Shown here: one piece after another, positions 42,390-52,375 of the stretch
How the letters are laid out: every line of letters begins with the position of its first letter
Position numbering within the stretch: the first letter of the stretch is position 1
Assembly: GCF_900230285.1 (NCBI RefSeq)
Contig: NZ_OCNK01000004.1
Location: 1-64,000 of the forward strand
Source: Blastococcus haudaquaticus
GTDB lineage: Bacteria > Actinomycetota > Actinomycetes > Mycobacteriales > Geodermatophilaceae
Length of the DNA: 64,000 nucleotides
Reading direction: 5' to 3'
The notes under the pieces: model-generated
Seen by the model: the letters and a program-made list of their open reading frames with translations, nothing else
What the model was told of the DNA's origin: nothing
Database searches by the model: none
Position numbers and translations under genes: made by a program

Positions 42390-43790
42390 TCACGACGGAC
42401 CGGGGAACGGCCACGGCGCCGGGCCGCGCAGCGCCTCGTAGGCCGCACCCACCCGCACCACGGTCGGCTCCGACCCCGCCCGGCCGACCAGCTGCAGCCC
42501 GGTGGGGAGGCCGCCGACGAGGCCGCAGGGGACGGTCAGGGCCGGCACGCCCGCGGCGTTGAAGGCGGAGGTGAAGCCGGTGAGCATCTCCTCGATGTGC
42601 AGGTCCTCCCCGGCGACCTCGACCCGCTGGGCCCCGATCGGCGGAGCCGTCAGGGGCGTGGTCGGCGTGGCGAGCACGTCGACCTCGCCGAGGGCCGCCA
42701 GCAGCGCCGCGACGCCCTCGGCGATCACCTGCTCGGCGGCCGCGAGACGGGCCTCGGTCGGGGCCGGGCGGGAGAGGTTCTCGACCAGGTCGGGTCCGTA
42801 GTCCTCCCGGCGGGAGGGGAACGTCGCCCGGTGCACCTCCTGCGCCTCGGCCCCGACCCGCAGGAAGATCGCCGCGACCAGCGGACGCAGGTCGCCGACG
42901 TCCACCGGCCGCACGGTCGCCCCGGCGTCGGCCATCAGGTCCAGCGACGCCTGCACCGCCGCGCGGACGCCGGGATCGACCAGCTCGAAGAAGTACCGCG
43001 TCGGCACGCCCACGGTGGTGCCGCGCAGATCCGGCACGTCGGTGGCGGCCGTCCACTCCGACGTCGTCCCGGTCATGGCGTCCAGCAGCAGCGCGGCGTC
43101 GCGCACCGACCGAGTGATCGGACCGCCGTGGTCCAGGCTCGGCGCCAGCGGCAGGATCCCGTCCAGGTTCACCCGGCCGCGCGTCGGCTTGAGGCCCACG
43201 CAGCCGCACAGCGCGGCCGGGATGCGCACGCTGCCGCAGGTGTCGGTGCCCACGGCCCCGGGCGCGGTCCCGCTCACCACCGCGGCAGCCGATCCGCCGG
43301 AGGAGCCGCCGGGGATCCGGTCCCGGTCCCAGGGGTTCCGGGTCGGCCCGTAGTGCGGGTTGTTGCTCGTCCCGCCGTAGGCGTACTCGTGGGTGCTCGT
43401 CTTGCCGAGCAGCACCGTGCCCGCAGCCCGCAGGTTCTGCGCCAGGACCGCGTCCCGCCGCGGCACGTGGTCGGCCAGGATCCGGGAGCCGCCCGTCGTG
43501 CGGATGCCGGCGGTCTCGATGAGGTCCTTGAGCGCCACCGGGACGCCGTGCAGCGGGCCGCGCCGGGCGCCGCTGCGCAGTTCCTGCTCCGCCCGGACGG
43601 CGTCCTCGCGCGCCCGGTCGGCCGTGACGGTCAGGTAGGCGTTGACGCTGTCGTCCCGCTCGGCGATCGCCGCCAGGTAGGCCTCGGTGAGCTCCACGGG
43701 CGACAGCTCTCCGGCCGCCAGCCGCTCCCCCGCCTCGGCCATGGTCCAGGCCAGCGGCTCCTCGGACGTGGGTGCGCTGGGGTGGGACAT
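42390..43790 (-). CDS. Amidase (amidase-signature family)
   Basis: The 466-residue hydrolase has the complete Ser-cisSer-Lys triad: Lys88 in PVALKDLIETAG, Ser163 in PGGSSGGSAAA, and Ser187 in GTDTCGSVRIPAALCG, with Cys185 where most have Gly. It cleaves an amide to an acid and ammonia, and the substrate cannot be told from sequence. Length is standard for single-domain amidases. ATG 43790 is the start. The gene is between the aldehyde dehydrogenase (convergent) and the AraC-type regulator (same strand, 66 bases upstream), and may be controlled by the latter. Confidence 0.93.
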   Translation of the reverse strand: MSHPSAPTSEEPLAWTMAEAGERLAAGELSPVELTEAYLAAIAERDDSVNAYLTVTADRAREDAVRAEQELRSGARRGPLHGVPVALKDLIETAGIRTTGGSRILADHVPRRDAVLAQNLRAAGTVLLGKTSTHEYAYGGTSNNPHYGPTRNPWDRDRIPGGSSGGSAAAVVSGTAPGAVGTDTCGSVRIPAALCGCVGLKPTRGRVNLDGILPLAPSLDHGGPITRSVRDAALLLDAMTGTTSEWTAATDVPDLRGTTVGVPTRYFFELVDPGVRAAVQASLDLMADAGATVRPVDVGDLRPLVAAIFLRVGAEAQEVHRATFPSRREDYGPDLVENLSRPAPTEARLAAAEQVIAEGVAALLAALGEVDVLATPTTPLTAPPIGAQRVEVAGEDLHIEEMLTGFTSAFNAAGVPALTVPCGLVGGLPTGLQLVGRAGSEPTVVRVGAAYEALRGPAPWPFPGPS

Positions 43791-43856
43791 CGTTCTCCTC
43801 GTCGGGCGAGCGGATGGTCGGACCTAGCGGCTGCGCGTCCGGCCCCGTCGGGGAGG

Positions 43857-44807
43857 TCAGGTGCGCGGCGGGTGCCCGGCCCGGTACTGCGTCGGGGTAC
43901 AGCCGTAGGCGTCGCGGAAGAGCCGGGCGAAGTGCGCCTGCGAGACGAAGCCCCAGCGACTGGCGACATCCACGATGCGGTCGGTGGGCAGCGAGGACCG
44001 GGACAGGTCCCGACGGGCGTGCTCCAGGCGCTGGCCCTGGATGTACCGGGTGACCGTGGTGCCCTCGGCGGCGAAGGCCCGGTTGAGGTGCCGGGCCGTG
44101 ACACCGACCGCACGCGCCACGGCGTCCGCGCACAGGGCGGGATCCCGCAGGTGGCCGTCGATGTGCGCTGTCGCCGCCCGCAGGCGCACGGCGTCCGTCG
44201 TCCCGCCGGGAGCGCCCGTCATCGCCCCGACCAGGTCCAGGACCTGATCGGCCACGGACTGCCCCGCCTGCGCCGTCCCGGACACGGCGCCCAGCAGGAG
44301 CTCACGGAGACAATGCGCCTGGCGGGCCGCCGGCCCGCGTCCCGCTCCCGAGATCGGGTGCGGGCCCTCGACGTCCACGTCCCGCTCCTGCAGCAGACCG
44401 TGCGGCACGTCGACCAGGATCTGCCGCATCGGCCCGCTGAACCCGAAGAGGTACGGGCGGTCGGTGCGGTAGACCACGACGTCGCCCGCGGCGAGCGCCA
44501 GGCAGCTGTCCGAGGAGTAGAAGAAGCCCGCCCCCTCCAACAGCACGCTCACGAAGGTGGCGTCCTTCGGTCGCGCCTCCACCAGGCCCGGGGGCCGCTC
44601 GATCACGTGCGCGTTGCCGGCGATGTCGGCGACGCGCAGCCGGCCCAGGCCCACGTTGACCTGGCGGGCGATCAGCCCCTCGGCCTCGTAGGTGCGGCAG
44701 GTCAGCCCCACCAGCGCCTCGGCGTTGTAGCGCTCCCAGAACGCGAGCCGTTCGCCCTGCTCGACGCCCAGCGTGGACACCGACGACAGCACTGCGGCAG
44801 CAGGCAC
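43857..44807 (-). CDS. AraC-family transcriptional regulator
   Basis: The 316-residue protein has an N-terminal AraC-binding-like domain (residues 20-170; VNVGLGRLRVADIAGNAHVIERP, DVVVYRTDRPYLFGFSGPMRQILVDVP) and the paired helix-turn-helix at the C terminus (LCADAVARAVGVTARHLNRAF, then VDVASRWGFVSQAHFARLFRDAYGCTPTQYR). The N-terminal type is found in regulators of aromatic amine or acid catabolism such as FeaR. The GTG at 44807 is preferred over one at 44837, because CCCGGAGGTC sits 5 bases before it. It likely controls the amidase and/or the cupin gene, both on the same strand. Confidence 0.9.
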   Translation of the reverse strand: MPAAAVLSSVSTLGVEQGERLAFWERYNAEALVGLTCRTYEAEGLIARQVNVGLGRLRVADIAGNAHVIERPPGLVEARPKDATFVSVLLEGAGFFYSSDSCLALAAGDVVVYRTDRPYLFGFSGPMRQILVDVPHGLLQERDVDVEGPHPISGAGRGPAARQAHCLRELLLGAVSGTAQAGQSVADQVLDLVGAMTGAPGGTTDAVRLRAATAHIDGHLRDPALCADAVARAVGVTARHLNRAFAAEGTTVTRYIQGQRLEHARRDLSRSSLPTDRIVDVASRWGFVSQAHFARLFRDAYGCTPTQYRAGHPPRT

Positions 44808-44871
44808 GGGGACCTCCGGGAGGGTGTGAACCAGCACACGGTACCCAGAGCTCCTCGGCTGCCCCGCCGGC

Positions 44872-45405
44872 TCAGCGGATGAGCGTCTCGATGTAGTCGG
44901 CGCCGATGCCGACCTCGTCGTAGTGCTTCCGGCACAGCGCGAGGTAGTCGTGGACGTCGAAGTGACCGTCGCTGTTGCCGTCCTCGTCCAGCCAGATCAG
45001 CGGCCCGGTGACGACGAAGAACGCGCGCATCGGCTCGTCGGACTCGTAGGCCACCAGCGTGTGGCCCTCACCCGGGGTCTCGTAGACGAAGGACCCCTGC
45101 GTCGCCGTCCAGGGCTGCTCGAGGTAGCCCCACGTGCCGCTGATCGTGTACGCGAAGACCTCGTGCGGGTGGTAGTGGCGGTTGACCAGGCCGGCCTCCT
45201 TCGCCCAGAGGATGTCGGCCCAGCGGTTGTCGCGCGGGGAGATCCACAGCGGGCGCGAGCCGACGGTCGGGCTCAGCGGCACGTAGTAGCGCTCGTCCTC
45301 CAGCGGCGCGAACTGGTGGAAGACCTCCTGCTGCGCGTCGGGCTTCATGGAGTTCGCGATCGGCTTGAGGTCGCGCCAGAACTCGGTACCGGGCGTCTCG
45401 GGCAT
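44872..45405 (-). CDS. 2,4'-dihydroxyacetophenone dioxygenase-like cupin
   Basis: The 177-residue protein matches the length and sequence pattern of 2,4'-dihydroxyacetophenone dioxygenase, an iron cupin that cleaves the side chain of hydroxyacetophenones to 4-hydroxybenzoate and formate. Likely iron ligands are His77 and His79 in NRHYHPHEVF and His115 in GEGHTLVAYE. Other hallmarks are WISPRDNRWADILWAKEAG and IWLDEDGNSDGHFDVHDYL. The family also contains enzymes of unknown substrate, so the reaction is not certain. ATG 45405 has GAGGAGG 7 bases upstream. It is located with an AraC-type regulator, an amidase and aldehyde dehydrogenases. Confidence 0.85.
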   Translation of the reverse strand: MPETPGTEFWRDLKPIANSMKPDAQQEVFHQFAPLEDERYYVPLSPTVGSRPLWISPRDNRWADILWAKEAGLVNRHYHPHEVFAYTISGTWGYLEQPWTATQGSFVYETPGEGHTLVAYESDEPMRAFFVVTGPLIWLDEDGNSDGHFDVHDYLALCRKHYDEVGIGADYIETLIR

Positions 45406-45520
45406 GGGGTCCTCCTCGGGGTCGGCGGGTGCGAGGAGAAGTGAAGACGCCCCCGGCGCCGCGGTCTTCCACCTGCGGGACACACGGCTTGCCGGATCCG
45501 GACATGCGCCCGGACGCGCC

Positions 45521-45555
45521 GACGCCCGGCTCCCGTGGATTCGGAGCCGGGCGTC
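45521..45555 (-). terminator. Strong hairpin downstream of glyS
   Basis: A perfect 13-bp stem, GACGCCCGGCTCC (45521-45533) with its complement (45543-45555), and a 9-base loop, lies 21 bases after the glyS stop. There is no T-run, as is common for actinobacterial terminators. It can act in either direction, but only glyS reads toward it closely. Confidence 0.75.
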
Positions 45556-45576
45556 GGGTGGGCGGGTGCCGATCGG

Positions 45577-46995
<1,419 letters not shown>

Positions 46996-47117
46996 CCGGC
47001 TGGCGGTCGGTGGTTGACCCGTCCACGGTAGTTGCCGCCCGCCGGTCGCCCTCCCCCGCCTCGACATGCCCGTACGCAGCGCCGGATCCGGCCCGTCGTG
47101 ACCTAGCGTGCGTCCCC

Positions 47118-47699
47118 ATGCCGTTCCTCAGCCGGAAGACCCCCGCCGACGAGGCGCCTGTGCTCCCCTACCACCTTGAGTCCCCCGAGGGGCTCGCCGC
47201 CCGGTGGGTGCAGTGGGTCGCCGCCGCGGGCCCGGTGAAGAACCCGGTCGAGGACGAGACCGGTGAGCACGCGGGCCTCAACCAGCCCGACGACGTCTGG
47301 TTCCTCGCCGGCACGTCGGGCAGGCGCATGGAGCGGCAGTGCGTCGTCCCGGTCGGCCGCGACCTGTTCCTGCCGGTGTTCAACTTCTGGGAGTGGCCCG
47401 CGGCTGGCCCGCCGAACGTGCTCGAGGGGCCGTCCGGCTCCCTCGTCGTGGACGGCGTGGCCATGGACCTCGACGAGATCTCGACGCCGGTGCCCTTCAC
47501 CGTCGCCGGGGCCCGGCTCAACGGCGTCACCGGTCGGCGCAAGCCCGTTCCGGTCACGGTGTGGGGACTGTGGAAGCGGGTGCCGGCCCTTCCCGCGGGC
47601 GAGCACCACCTGCGGGCGGTGGGGACCGACGGGTACGGGTTCACCGTCGACGTCAGCTACCGGCTGCTCGTGACCCCCGCGCCGCAGCCGCTCTGGTGA
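47118..47699 (+). CDS. Conserved hypothetical protein
   Basis: The 193-residue protein has no signal peptide or membrane segment. It begins [38 protein letters not shown] and contains [39 protein letters not shown], and [36 protein letters not shown]. The beta-rich end with [13 protein letters not shown] resembles extracellular or carbohydrate-binding beta-sandwiches, but no family was recognised. A TAGCGT -10 box ends 8 bases before ATG 47118, indicating a leaderless mRNA. It is convergent with the small membrane protein at 47706, divergent from glyS. Confidence 0.75.
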   Translation: MPFLSRKTPADEAPVLPYHLESPEGLAARWVQWVAAAGPVKNPVEDETGEHAGLNQPDDVWFLAGTSGRRMERQCVVPVGRDLFLPVFNFWEWPAAGPPNVLEGPSGSLVVDGVAMDLDEISTPVPFTVAGARLNGVTGRRKPVPVTVWGLWKRVPALPAGEHHLRAVGTDGYGFTVDVSYRLLVTPAPQPLW

Positions 47700-47705
47700 C
47701 CCCGC

Positions 47706-48137
47706 TCAGGCCGCGGACGGCGGGCTGAGCCCGACCGCGGACAGCGCGGTGGCGGACCGTCCGACGAGATCGGTGTCGCCGTCGATCGTGGCCCCGCGCA
47801 GCATCATGACCAGCAGCACGGCTCCCAGGACGAGCATCGCGACGACGACGGCGGCGATCCAGGGCCAGGTGCGGTACCGGCGCCGGCGTCGGGGCCGCGG
47901 ACCGACGGTGACCGTCACCGGGGCCGGGGTGCCGAACTCCAGCGTGCGGTGCGGAGGCATGCGGGCGGCGGCGTCGAGCGCCACCGTGGGGTCGTCCTCG
48001 CGCACAGGGGGTGCGGTCAGGTTCCCGGCGGCCAGGTCCGCACGGACGGCACGGCCCGGCACCGGCGGCCGGGCGACCCGCATCGTGGGGTCGGCAGCCG
48101 TCGGGGGGCGCACGTCCCCGGGGTCTGCGTCGGTCAT
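47706..48137 (-). CDS. Small membrane protein of unknown function
   Basis: The 143-residue protein has a polar, Pro/Ala/Arg-rich N-terminal half, a basic stop-transfer run ([10 protein letters not shown]), one transmembrane helix (WPWIAAVVVAMLVLGAVLLVMML) and a short outside tail of about 30 residues. Nothing indicates a catalytic role. ATG 48137 has GGAGGT 3 bases upstream, rather close but clear. It is separated by 61 bases from the HNH gene upstream on the same strand. Confidence 0.7.
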   Translation of the reverse strand: MTDADPGDVRPPTAADPTMRVARPPVPGRAVRADLAAGNLTAPPVREDDPTVALDAAARMPPHRTLEFGTPAPVTVTVGPRPRRRRRYRTWPWIAAVVVAMLVLGAVLLVMMLRGATIDGDTDLVGRSATALSAVGLSPPSAA

Positions 48138-48198
48138 GGCACCTCCGTCGTCGGCCGGGATCCCGGCCTGGAGGGGCCTTGCCCCGGGTCGCGCCGGC

Positions 48199-48573
48199 TC
48201 ACGCCCCGGGTGCGACCACCGTCTCCGTGAACCTCGCCACCAGGGCGTTGCGGACGGCGGCATGGCGCACGAGGAAAGCGCGCTCGTCGAGCCGCTTGCG
48301 CCGCAGCCAGCCCGTCACCTCGTCGTTGCACTTGCTGGCGTTGCAGGACCGGCAGGCCGGCGCGATGTTGTCCAGGGTGTAGCGCCCGCCGCGGGAGATG
48401 GGCAGCACGCAGTCGCGTTGCAGCGGGGTGCCGGTCACCCCGCAGTAGGCACACCCACCGCCCCAGGCCTCCGTCAGCGCCGTCCACTGCTCGGCGGTGA
48501 GGTCGTGCTCGACGCGTGCCATCCGGCTCCGGCGCTTGCGGGCGCTCCTCGCCCGGCGCGTCTGGACCACCAC
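48199..48573 (-). CDS. Small HNH-endonuclease-like protein lacking the usual first His
   Basis: The 124-residue protein has an Arg/Lys-rich N terminus (TRRARSARKRRSRMAR), then an HNH zinc-finger layout: CAYCGVTGTPLQRDCVLPISRGGRYTLDNIAPACRSCNASKCND (spread over about residues 46-90). The structural CxxC pairs and the Asn are present, but the DHV-type catalytic His is Cys (RDCVLP). It may be inactive or use another residue. GTG 48573 follows a TACGCT -10 box by 6 bases (leaderless). It is on the same strand as the monooxygenase-like gene just upstream. Confidence 0.82.
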   Translation of the reverse strand: MVVQTRRARSARKRRSRMARVEHDLTAEQWTALTEAWGGGCAYCGVTGTPLQRDCVLPISRGGRYTLDNIAPACRSCNASKCNDEVTGWLRRKRLDERAFLVRHAAVRNALVARFTETVVAPGA

Positions 48574-48596
48574 GGCCGCAGCGTAGAGCCGCGGGC

Positions 48597-48872
48597 TCAG
48601 TCGGTGAGGTAGGCGCCCGGCTCGTCGAGCGCATGGACCCAGACGGGTGCGCCGGCGATCTTGACCTCCGCAGCGGAGAGGGCGCGGCGGTAGGAGCCGA
48701 CTCCGTCCCAGCGGGTGACCAGCGCCCACAGCGACGCGTCGTCCGCGGACCGCCCCAGCTCCCCGTGCAGATACCCGGGGCGGCCCGAGAGAGCGGTCAG
48801 CAGCGGCCCGACGGCAGCCGCCAGGGCCTGGCCGTCGTCGCCGTCGGCCCGGAACCGCGTCACCGCGAACAC
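48597..48872 (-). CDS. Antibiotic-biosynthesis-monooxygenase (ABM) domain protein
   Basis: The 91-residue protein is a single ferredoxin-like ABM domain: VFAVTRFRADGDDG, LTALSGRPGYLHGELGRSADD, LWALVTRWDGVGSYRRALSA, and a C-terminal strand. Such dimers include quinol monooxygenases and heme-degrading enzymes, but many have unknown activity. The GTG at 48872 is chosen because GGGAGG lies 5 bases upstream. An ATG at 48932 without a ribosome site would add 20 residues. Heme ligands typical of IsdG (Asn, Trp, His) are not all present, so heme oxygenase is unlikely. Confidence 0.78.
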   Translation of the reverse strand: MFAVTRFRADGDDGQALAAAVGPLLTALSGRPGYLHGELGRSADDASLWALVTRWDGVGSYRRALSAAEVKIAGAPVWVHALDEPGAYLTD

Positions 48873-48945
48873 GCCGTCCTCCCGTTCCTCGTCCGGTCGG
48901 TCGCAGACGTTGCCACGTCCCTCGAGGAGCATCCGACGGCGGGCG

Positions 48946-49683
48946 TCAGAAGAAGTCGCAGACCGTGAGGTCCTCCTGCACGTAGACCAGCAGGGTGAAC
49001 GTCTCCCCGTTCTCGAGGTCCAGCGTGAAGGCCCCGACGTCGGTGTTCGTCGTGTCGTCGTACTGGATGCTGTCGAACGTCCCGCCGGTGAAGCCGACCC
49101 CGCCGAGCACCTGCTCGTAGAAGTACCGCCCCAGCTCGTACGCCGGGTCGCCGCTCTCGACCGCCGCCGCGGTGGAGGCGTCCTGCACCTCGGCGCAGGA
49201 GAGGTCGTAGGCGGTCTGCCAGTTGCCGTCTGCGAGGGCGTCGACGAAGGCGAGGGCCACCTCGTCGGAACCGCCGAACGCGTTGCCGGCGGTGAGGGTC
49301 GGCTCCGCGACCTGCGCACCGCCGGGGAGATCACCCAGGGACTGCTCGCTGGTGGGGCTCGCCGGGCTGGACGTCGACGGGGTCCGGGACGAGGACGAGG
49401 ACGACGTGCTCGCATCGGCACGGTCCTCGGTGCCGGAGTCGCCGCCGGAGAGCAGGAGGACGAGCGCGATGCCGGCACCGGACACCAGGAGCGCACCGGC
49501 GACGATCAGCCACGGCAGCAGGTTCCTCTTCGGTGGCTGCGGCTGACCGGGCGGCGGCCCGTACGGGCCCGGCTGACCGTAGGGCGGCGGCTGCCCGTAG
49601 GCCGGCGGCGGCTGACCGGGGGTCCCGTAGGGGTTGGTGGGCTCGCCGTACGGGGGGCCGTACGGACCGGGGGGCTGCGTCAT
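48946..49683 (-). CDS. Pro-rich single-pass membrane protein with extracytoplasmic DUF4878/NTF2-like domain
   Basis: The 245-residue protein has a cytoplasmic N terminus of about 70 residues made of Pro/Gly/Tyr repeats (YGPPYGEPTNPYG-type). One transmembrane helix follows (NLLPWLIVAGALLVSGAGIALVLLL), then a Ser/Thr-rich linker and a folded C-terminal domain (LAFVDALADGNWQTAYDLSCAEVQDASTAAAV, YVQEDLTVCDFF). Two Cys in the outer domain may form a disulfide. This architecture is frequent among actinobacterial envelope proteins of unknown function. ATG 49683 is the start that keeps the Pro-rich region intact. Confidence 0.78.
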   Translation of the reverse strand: MTQPPGPYGPPYGEPTNPYGTPGQPPPAYGQPPPYGQPGPYGPPPGQPQPPKRNLLPWLIVAGALLVSGAGIALVLLLSGGDSGTEDRADASTSSSSSSRTPSTSSPASPTSEQSLGDLPGGAQVAEPTLTAGNAFGGSDEVALAFVDALADGNWQTAYDLSCAEVQDASTAAAVESGDPAYELGRYFYEQVLGGVGFTGGTFDSIQYDDTTNTDVGAFTLDLENGETFTLLVYVQEDLTVCDFF

Positions 49684-49813
49684 GGCTCTCGGGCACTCTC
49701 TCGGACGGCGCGCGGGTGGGCGGTGCTCGCCCGGAGGATCAGCACCGTAGTCAGGAGCCGACCTGCCCGCACCGGGATACGGCTCCGGCACGCACGTTTC
49801 CCCGGACGTTTCC

Positions 49814-50578
49814 TCAGGCGCTGCCGAAGCGGCGCTGCCGCGAGGCGTACTCCTCGCACGCGGCCCAGAGGTGCCGGCGGTCGAAGTCGGGCCAGAGGGT
49901 GTCGAGGAAGACCAGCTCCGCGTAGGCCGACTGCCACAGCAGGAAGTTGCTCGTGCGGTTCTCCCCCGAGCTGCGCACGAACAGGTCGACGTCGGGCATG
50001 TCGGGCTCGTCGAGGAACCGGGCGATCGTCGACTCGTCGATCTTCTCCGGGTTCAGCCGGCCGGCCGCGACCTCGCGCCCGATGGCCGCCGCCGCGTCGG
50101 CGATCTCCGCCCGCCCGCCGTAGTTCACGCACATGGTCAGGGTGAGGACGTCGTTGTCGCGGGTCAGCTCCTCGGCGACCTCGAGCTCCTTGATGACGCT
50201 GCGCCACAGCCGCGGGCGGCGACCGGCCCAGCGCACCCGCACGCCGAGCTCGTGCATCTCGTCGCGCCGCCGGCGGATGACGTCGCGGTTGAAGCCCATG
50301 AGGAAGCGGACCTCGTCGGGGCTGCGCCGCCAGTTCTCGGTGGAGAAGGCGTACGCGCTGATCGAGGTGATCCCCAGCTCGATCGCCCCCTCGACGCAGT
50401 CGAACAGCGAGGACTCCCCCGCCTCGTGACCCGCGGTCCGGGGCAGGCCGCGCTGCTTCGCCCAGCGCCCGTTGCCGTCCATGACGATCGCCACGTGCTT
50501 CGGGACCTTGTCCGCCGGGATCTGCGGCGGGCGGGCACCCGACGGGTGCGGGTTGGGCGCCTTCACCTCGCGCTTCAC
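49814..50578 (-). CDS. uppS: Isoprenyl (undecaprenyl/decaprenyl) diphosphate synthase
   Basis: The 254-residue cis-prenyltransferase makes the lipid carrier for cell-wall synthesis. Motifs: [63 protein letters not shown] and [26 protein letters not shown]. The catalytic Asp and phosphate-binding Arg residues are present. GTG 50578 overlaps the recO stop (GTGA). recO-uppS is a conserved actinobacterial pair. A longer upstream frame overlaps recO and is not coding. Confidence 0.96.
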   Translation of the reverse strand: MKREVKAPNPHPSGARPPQIPADKVPKHVAIVMDGNGRWAKQRGLPRTAGHEAGESSLFDCVEGAIELGITSISAYAFSTENWRRSPDEVRFLMGFNRDVIRRRRDEMHELGVRVRWAGRRPRLWRSVIKELEVAEELTRDNDVLTLTMCVNYGGRAEIADAAAAIGREVAAGRLNPEKIDESTIARFLDEPDMPDVDLFVRSSGENRTSNFLLWQSAYAELVFLDTLWPDFDRRHLWAACEEYASRQRRFGSA

Positions 50579-51357
50579 GCGGGGCTCGCTTCCCGGCGCG
50601 GAACGGCCGACTCCGACCGGTCGACCAGGGGGAGGGACCGCAGCCCGCGCTCGAGGTGCCACTGCAGCAGCGCCGCCACCAGGCCGCTGGCCTCCCGCCG
50701 GTTGGTCCCCTGGCTGGCCTCGGCGCGCTCCCACTCGCCGGTGAGCAGCGCGTCGAGCAGCTCGACGGTCACCGGGTTGGGCATGGCCGAGCCGGTCGGG
50801 CGGCAGGCGGGGCAGACCGTGCCGCCGGCCGGGACGGAGAAGTGCCGGTGCGGGCCGGGCTCGGCGCAGCGCGCGCAGTCGGTGAGCGCCGGCTCCCAGC
50901 CCGCCACCGACATCGCGCGGAGCAGGAACGCGTCGAGGACCAGTCCGGCCGGGTGGGTGCGCTCGGCCAGCGCCCGCAGCGCCCCGACGACCAGCAGGAA
51001 CAGCCGGAGCGAGGGCTCCTTCTCCTCCGACGTCAGCCGGTCGGCGGTCTCCAGCACCGCGGTGCCGGCGGTGTAGCAGGGGTAGTCGTCGACGACGTCG
51101 TTGCCGTAGGAGCGGATGGACTCCGCCTGGTTGACGATGTCGAGGTTGCGCCCCGTGTAGAACTGCAGGTCGACGTGGCTGAAGGGCTCCAGCCGGGAGC
51201 CGAACTTGCTCTTGGTGCGCCGCACGCCCTTCGCGACCGCCCGGACCTTGCCGTGCCGGCGGGTCAGCACCGTGACGATGCGGTCGGCCTCGCCCAGCTT
51301 CTGGGTGCGCAGCACGATGCCCTCGTCCCGGTACAGCGCCTTCGGGGTCGTGCTCAT
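50575..51357 (-). CDS. recO: DNA repair protein RecO
   Basis: The 260-residue protein helps load RecA in recombinational repair. The N-terminal OB fold shows [45 protein letters not shown] (typical RecO beginning). A zinc-finger with four Cys follows in [25 protein letters not shown]. The start ATG 51357 has an SD-like GGAGGAG region upstream. The stop overlaps uppS. It is separated from era by 31 bases, and transcription is probably shared. Confidence 0.96.
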   Translation of the reverse strand: MSTTPKALYRDEGIVLRTQKLGEADRIVTVLTRRHGKVRAVAKGVRRTKSKFGSRLEPFSHVDLQFYTGRNLDIVNQAESIRSYGNDVVDDYPCYTAGTAVLETADRLTSEEKEPSLRLFLLVVGALRALAERTHPAGLVLDAFLLRAMSVAGWEPALTDCARCAEPGPHRHFSVPAGGTVCPACRPTGSAMPNPVTVELLDALLTGEWERAEASQGTNRREASGLVAALLQWHLERGLRSLPLVDRSESAVPRREASPA

Positions 51358-51388
51358 GGCTCGACTCCTCCGTCGTCCTCGGCGCGCA

Positions 51389-52306
51389 TCAGTACCCCAG
51401 CCGGTTGAGCTTCTTCGGGTCGTCCTGCCACTCGCCGAGCACGGTCACGTGCAGCTCCAGGTGCACGCGGGCGCCGAGCAGCGTCTCCATGCCGGCGCGC
51501 GCCTCGCTGCCGATGGCCTTGATGATCTGCCCGCCCTTGCCCAGCAGCATCGGCTTCTGGCTGTTGCGCTCGACGTGCAGCAGGGCGTGCACCTCGACCA
51601 GCTCGCTGCCGGCCTTCTTCGGGTCGGGCCGGCGGACGATCTCCTCGACGGTCACCGCCAGCGAGTGCGGCACCTCCTGGCGCACCTTCTCCAGCGCCGC
51701 CTCGCGGACCAGCTCGGCGATCTGCCGCTCGACGTCCTCGTCGGTGGTCTGCTCCTCCGGGTAGAGCGGCGGGCCCTCCGGGAGCAGGCCGATCAGCAGG
51801 TTCTCGAGCAGCCCGACCTGGTCGCCGCTGACGGCGCTGAGCGGGACCACCTCGGCGGCCTCGACCAGCTGGCTGGCGGCGACCAGCTGCTCGGCGACCT
51901 GCTTCTTGGAGGCCACGTCGGTCTTGGTGACGACGACGACGATCGGGGCCTTCACCTCGCGCAGCTGCCGGGCGATGAACTGGTCGCCGGTGCCGACGGG
52001 CTGGTCGGCCGGGATGCAGAACACGATCACGTCGACGTCGGAGAGGGTGTCGCGGACGACGTCGTTGAGCCGCTTGCCGAGCAGGCTCTTCGGCTTGTGC
52101 AGGCCGGGGGTGTCGACGAGGACGATCTGCCCGCCCGGCTTGTGCACCACCCCGCGGATCGCGTGCCGGGTGGTCTGCGGGCGGTTGCTGACGATGCCGA
52201 CCTTCTCGCCGACCAGCGCGTTGGTCAGCGTGGTCTTCCCGGCGTTGGGGCGGCCCACGAGGGCGGCGAAACCGCTGCGGTGCGGCGGCTGGTCCGGGGT
52301 GGTCAC
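51389..52306 (-). CDS. era: GTPase Era (16S rRNA/30S assembly)
   Basis: The 305-residue protein has a GTPase domain with G1 [15 protein letters not shown]3 DTPGLHKP and G4 TKTD, and a C-terminal KH domain with [17 protein letters not shown]. It helps mature the small ribosomal subunit. The GTG at 52306 gives a short N terminus, [19 protein letters not shown]. An upstream frame overlaps the divergent membrane-protein gene and is not used. It is followed on the same strand by recO and uppS. The divergent pair at 52376-53463 interrupts the link to the cytidine-deaminase-like gene. Confidence 0.96.
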   Translation of the reverse strand: MTTPDQPPHRSGFAALVGRPNAGKTTLTNALVGEKVGIVSNRPQTTRHAIRGVVHKPGGQIVLVDTPGLHKPKSLLGKRLNDVVRDTLSDVDVIVFCIPADQPVGTGDQFIARQLREVKAPIVVVVTKTDVASKKQVAEQLVAASQLVEAAEVVPLSAVSGDQVGLLENLLIGLLPEGPPLYPEEQTTDEDVERQIAELVREAALEKVRQEVPHSLAVTVEEIVRRPDPKKAGSELVEVHALLHVERNSQKPMLLGKGGQIIKAIGSEARAGMETLLGARVHLELHVTVLGEWQDDPKKLNRLGY

Positions 52307-52375
52307 CGCTCCAGTCTCCCACCGGGGTGCGACGGCATCCGGGAGCCGGTACCGCGGGCTGGGATGATCGGGAGC

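Noticed and set aside
40729-44133. 1134-codon minus-strand open frame
   Set aside because: It is antisense or out of frame to the aldehyde dehydrogenase, amidase and AraC-type genes, has low-complexity Arg/Gly/Ala content and no start signal.
44808-44837. Upstream GTG start for the AraC-type regulator
   Set aside because: The downstream GTG (44807) has a well-spaced GGAGG. The upstream one has none.
48873-49496. Long N-terminal extension of the ABM-domain frame
   Set aside because: It overlaps the membrane protein at 48946 and is Arg/Pro/Ser low-complexity. A GTG with a GGGAGG site marks the real start.
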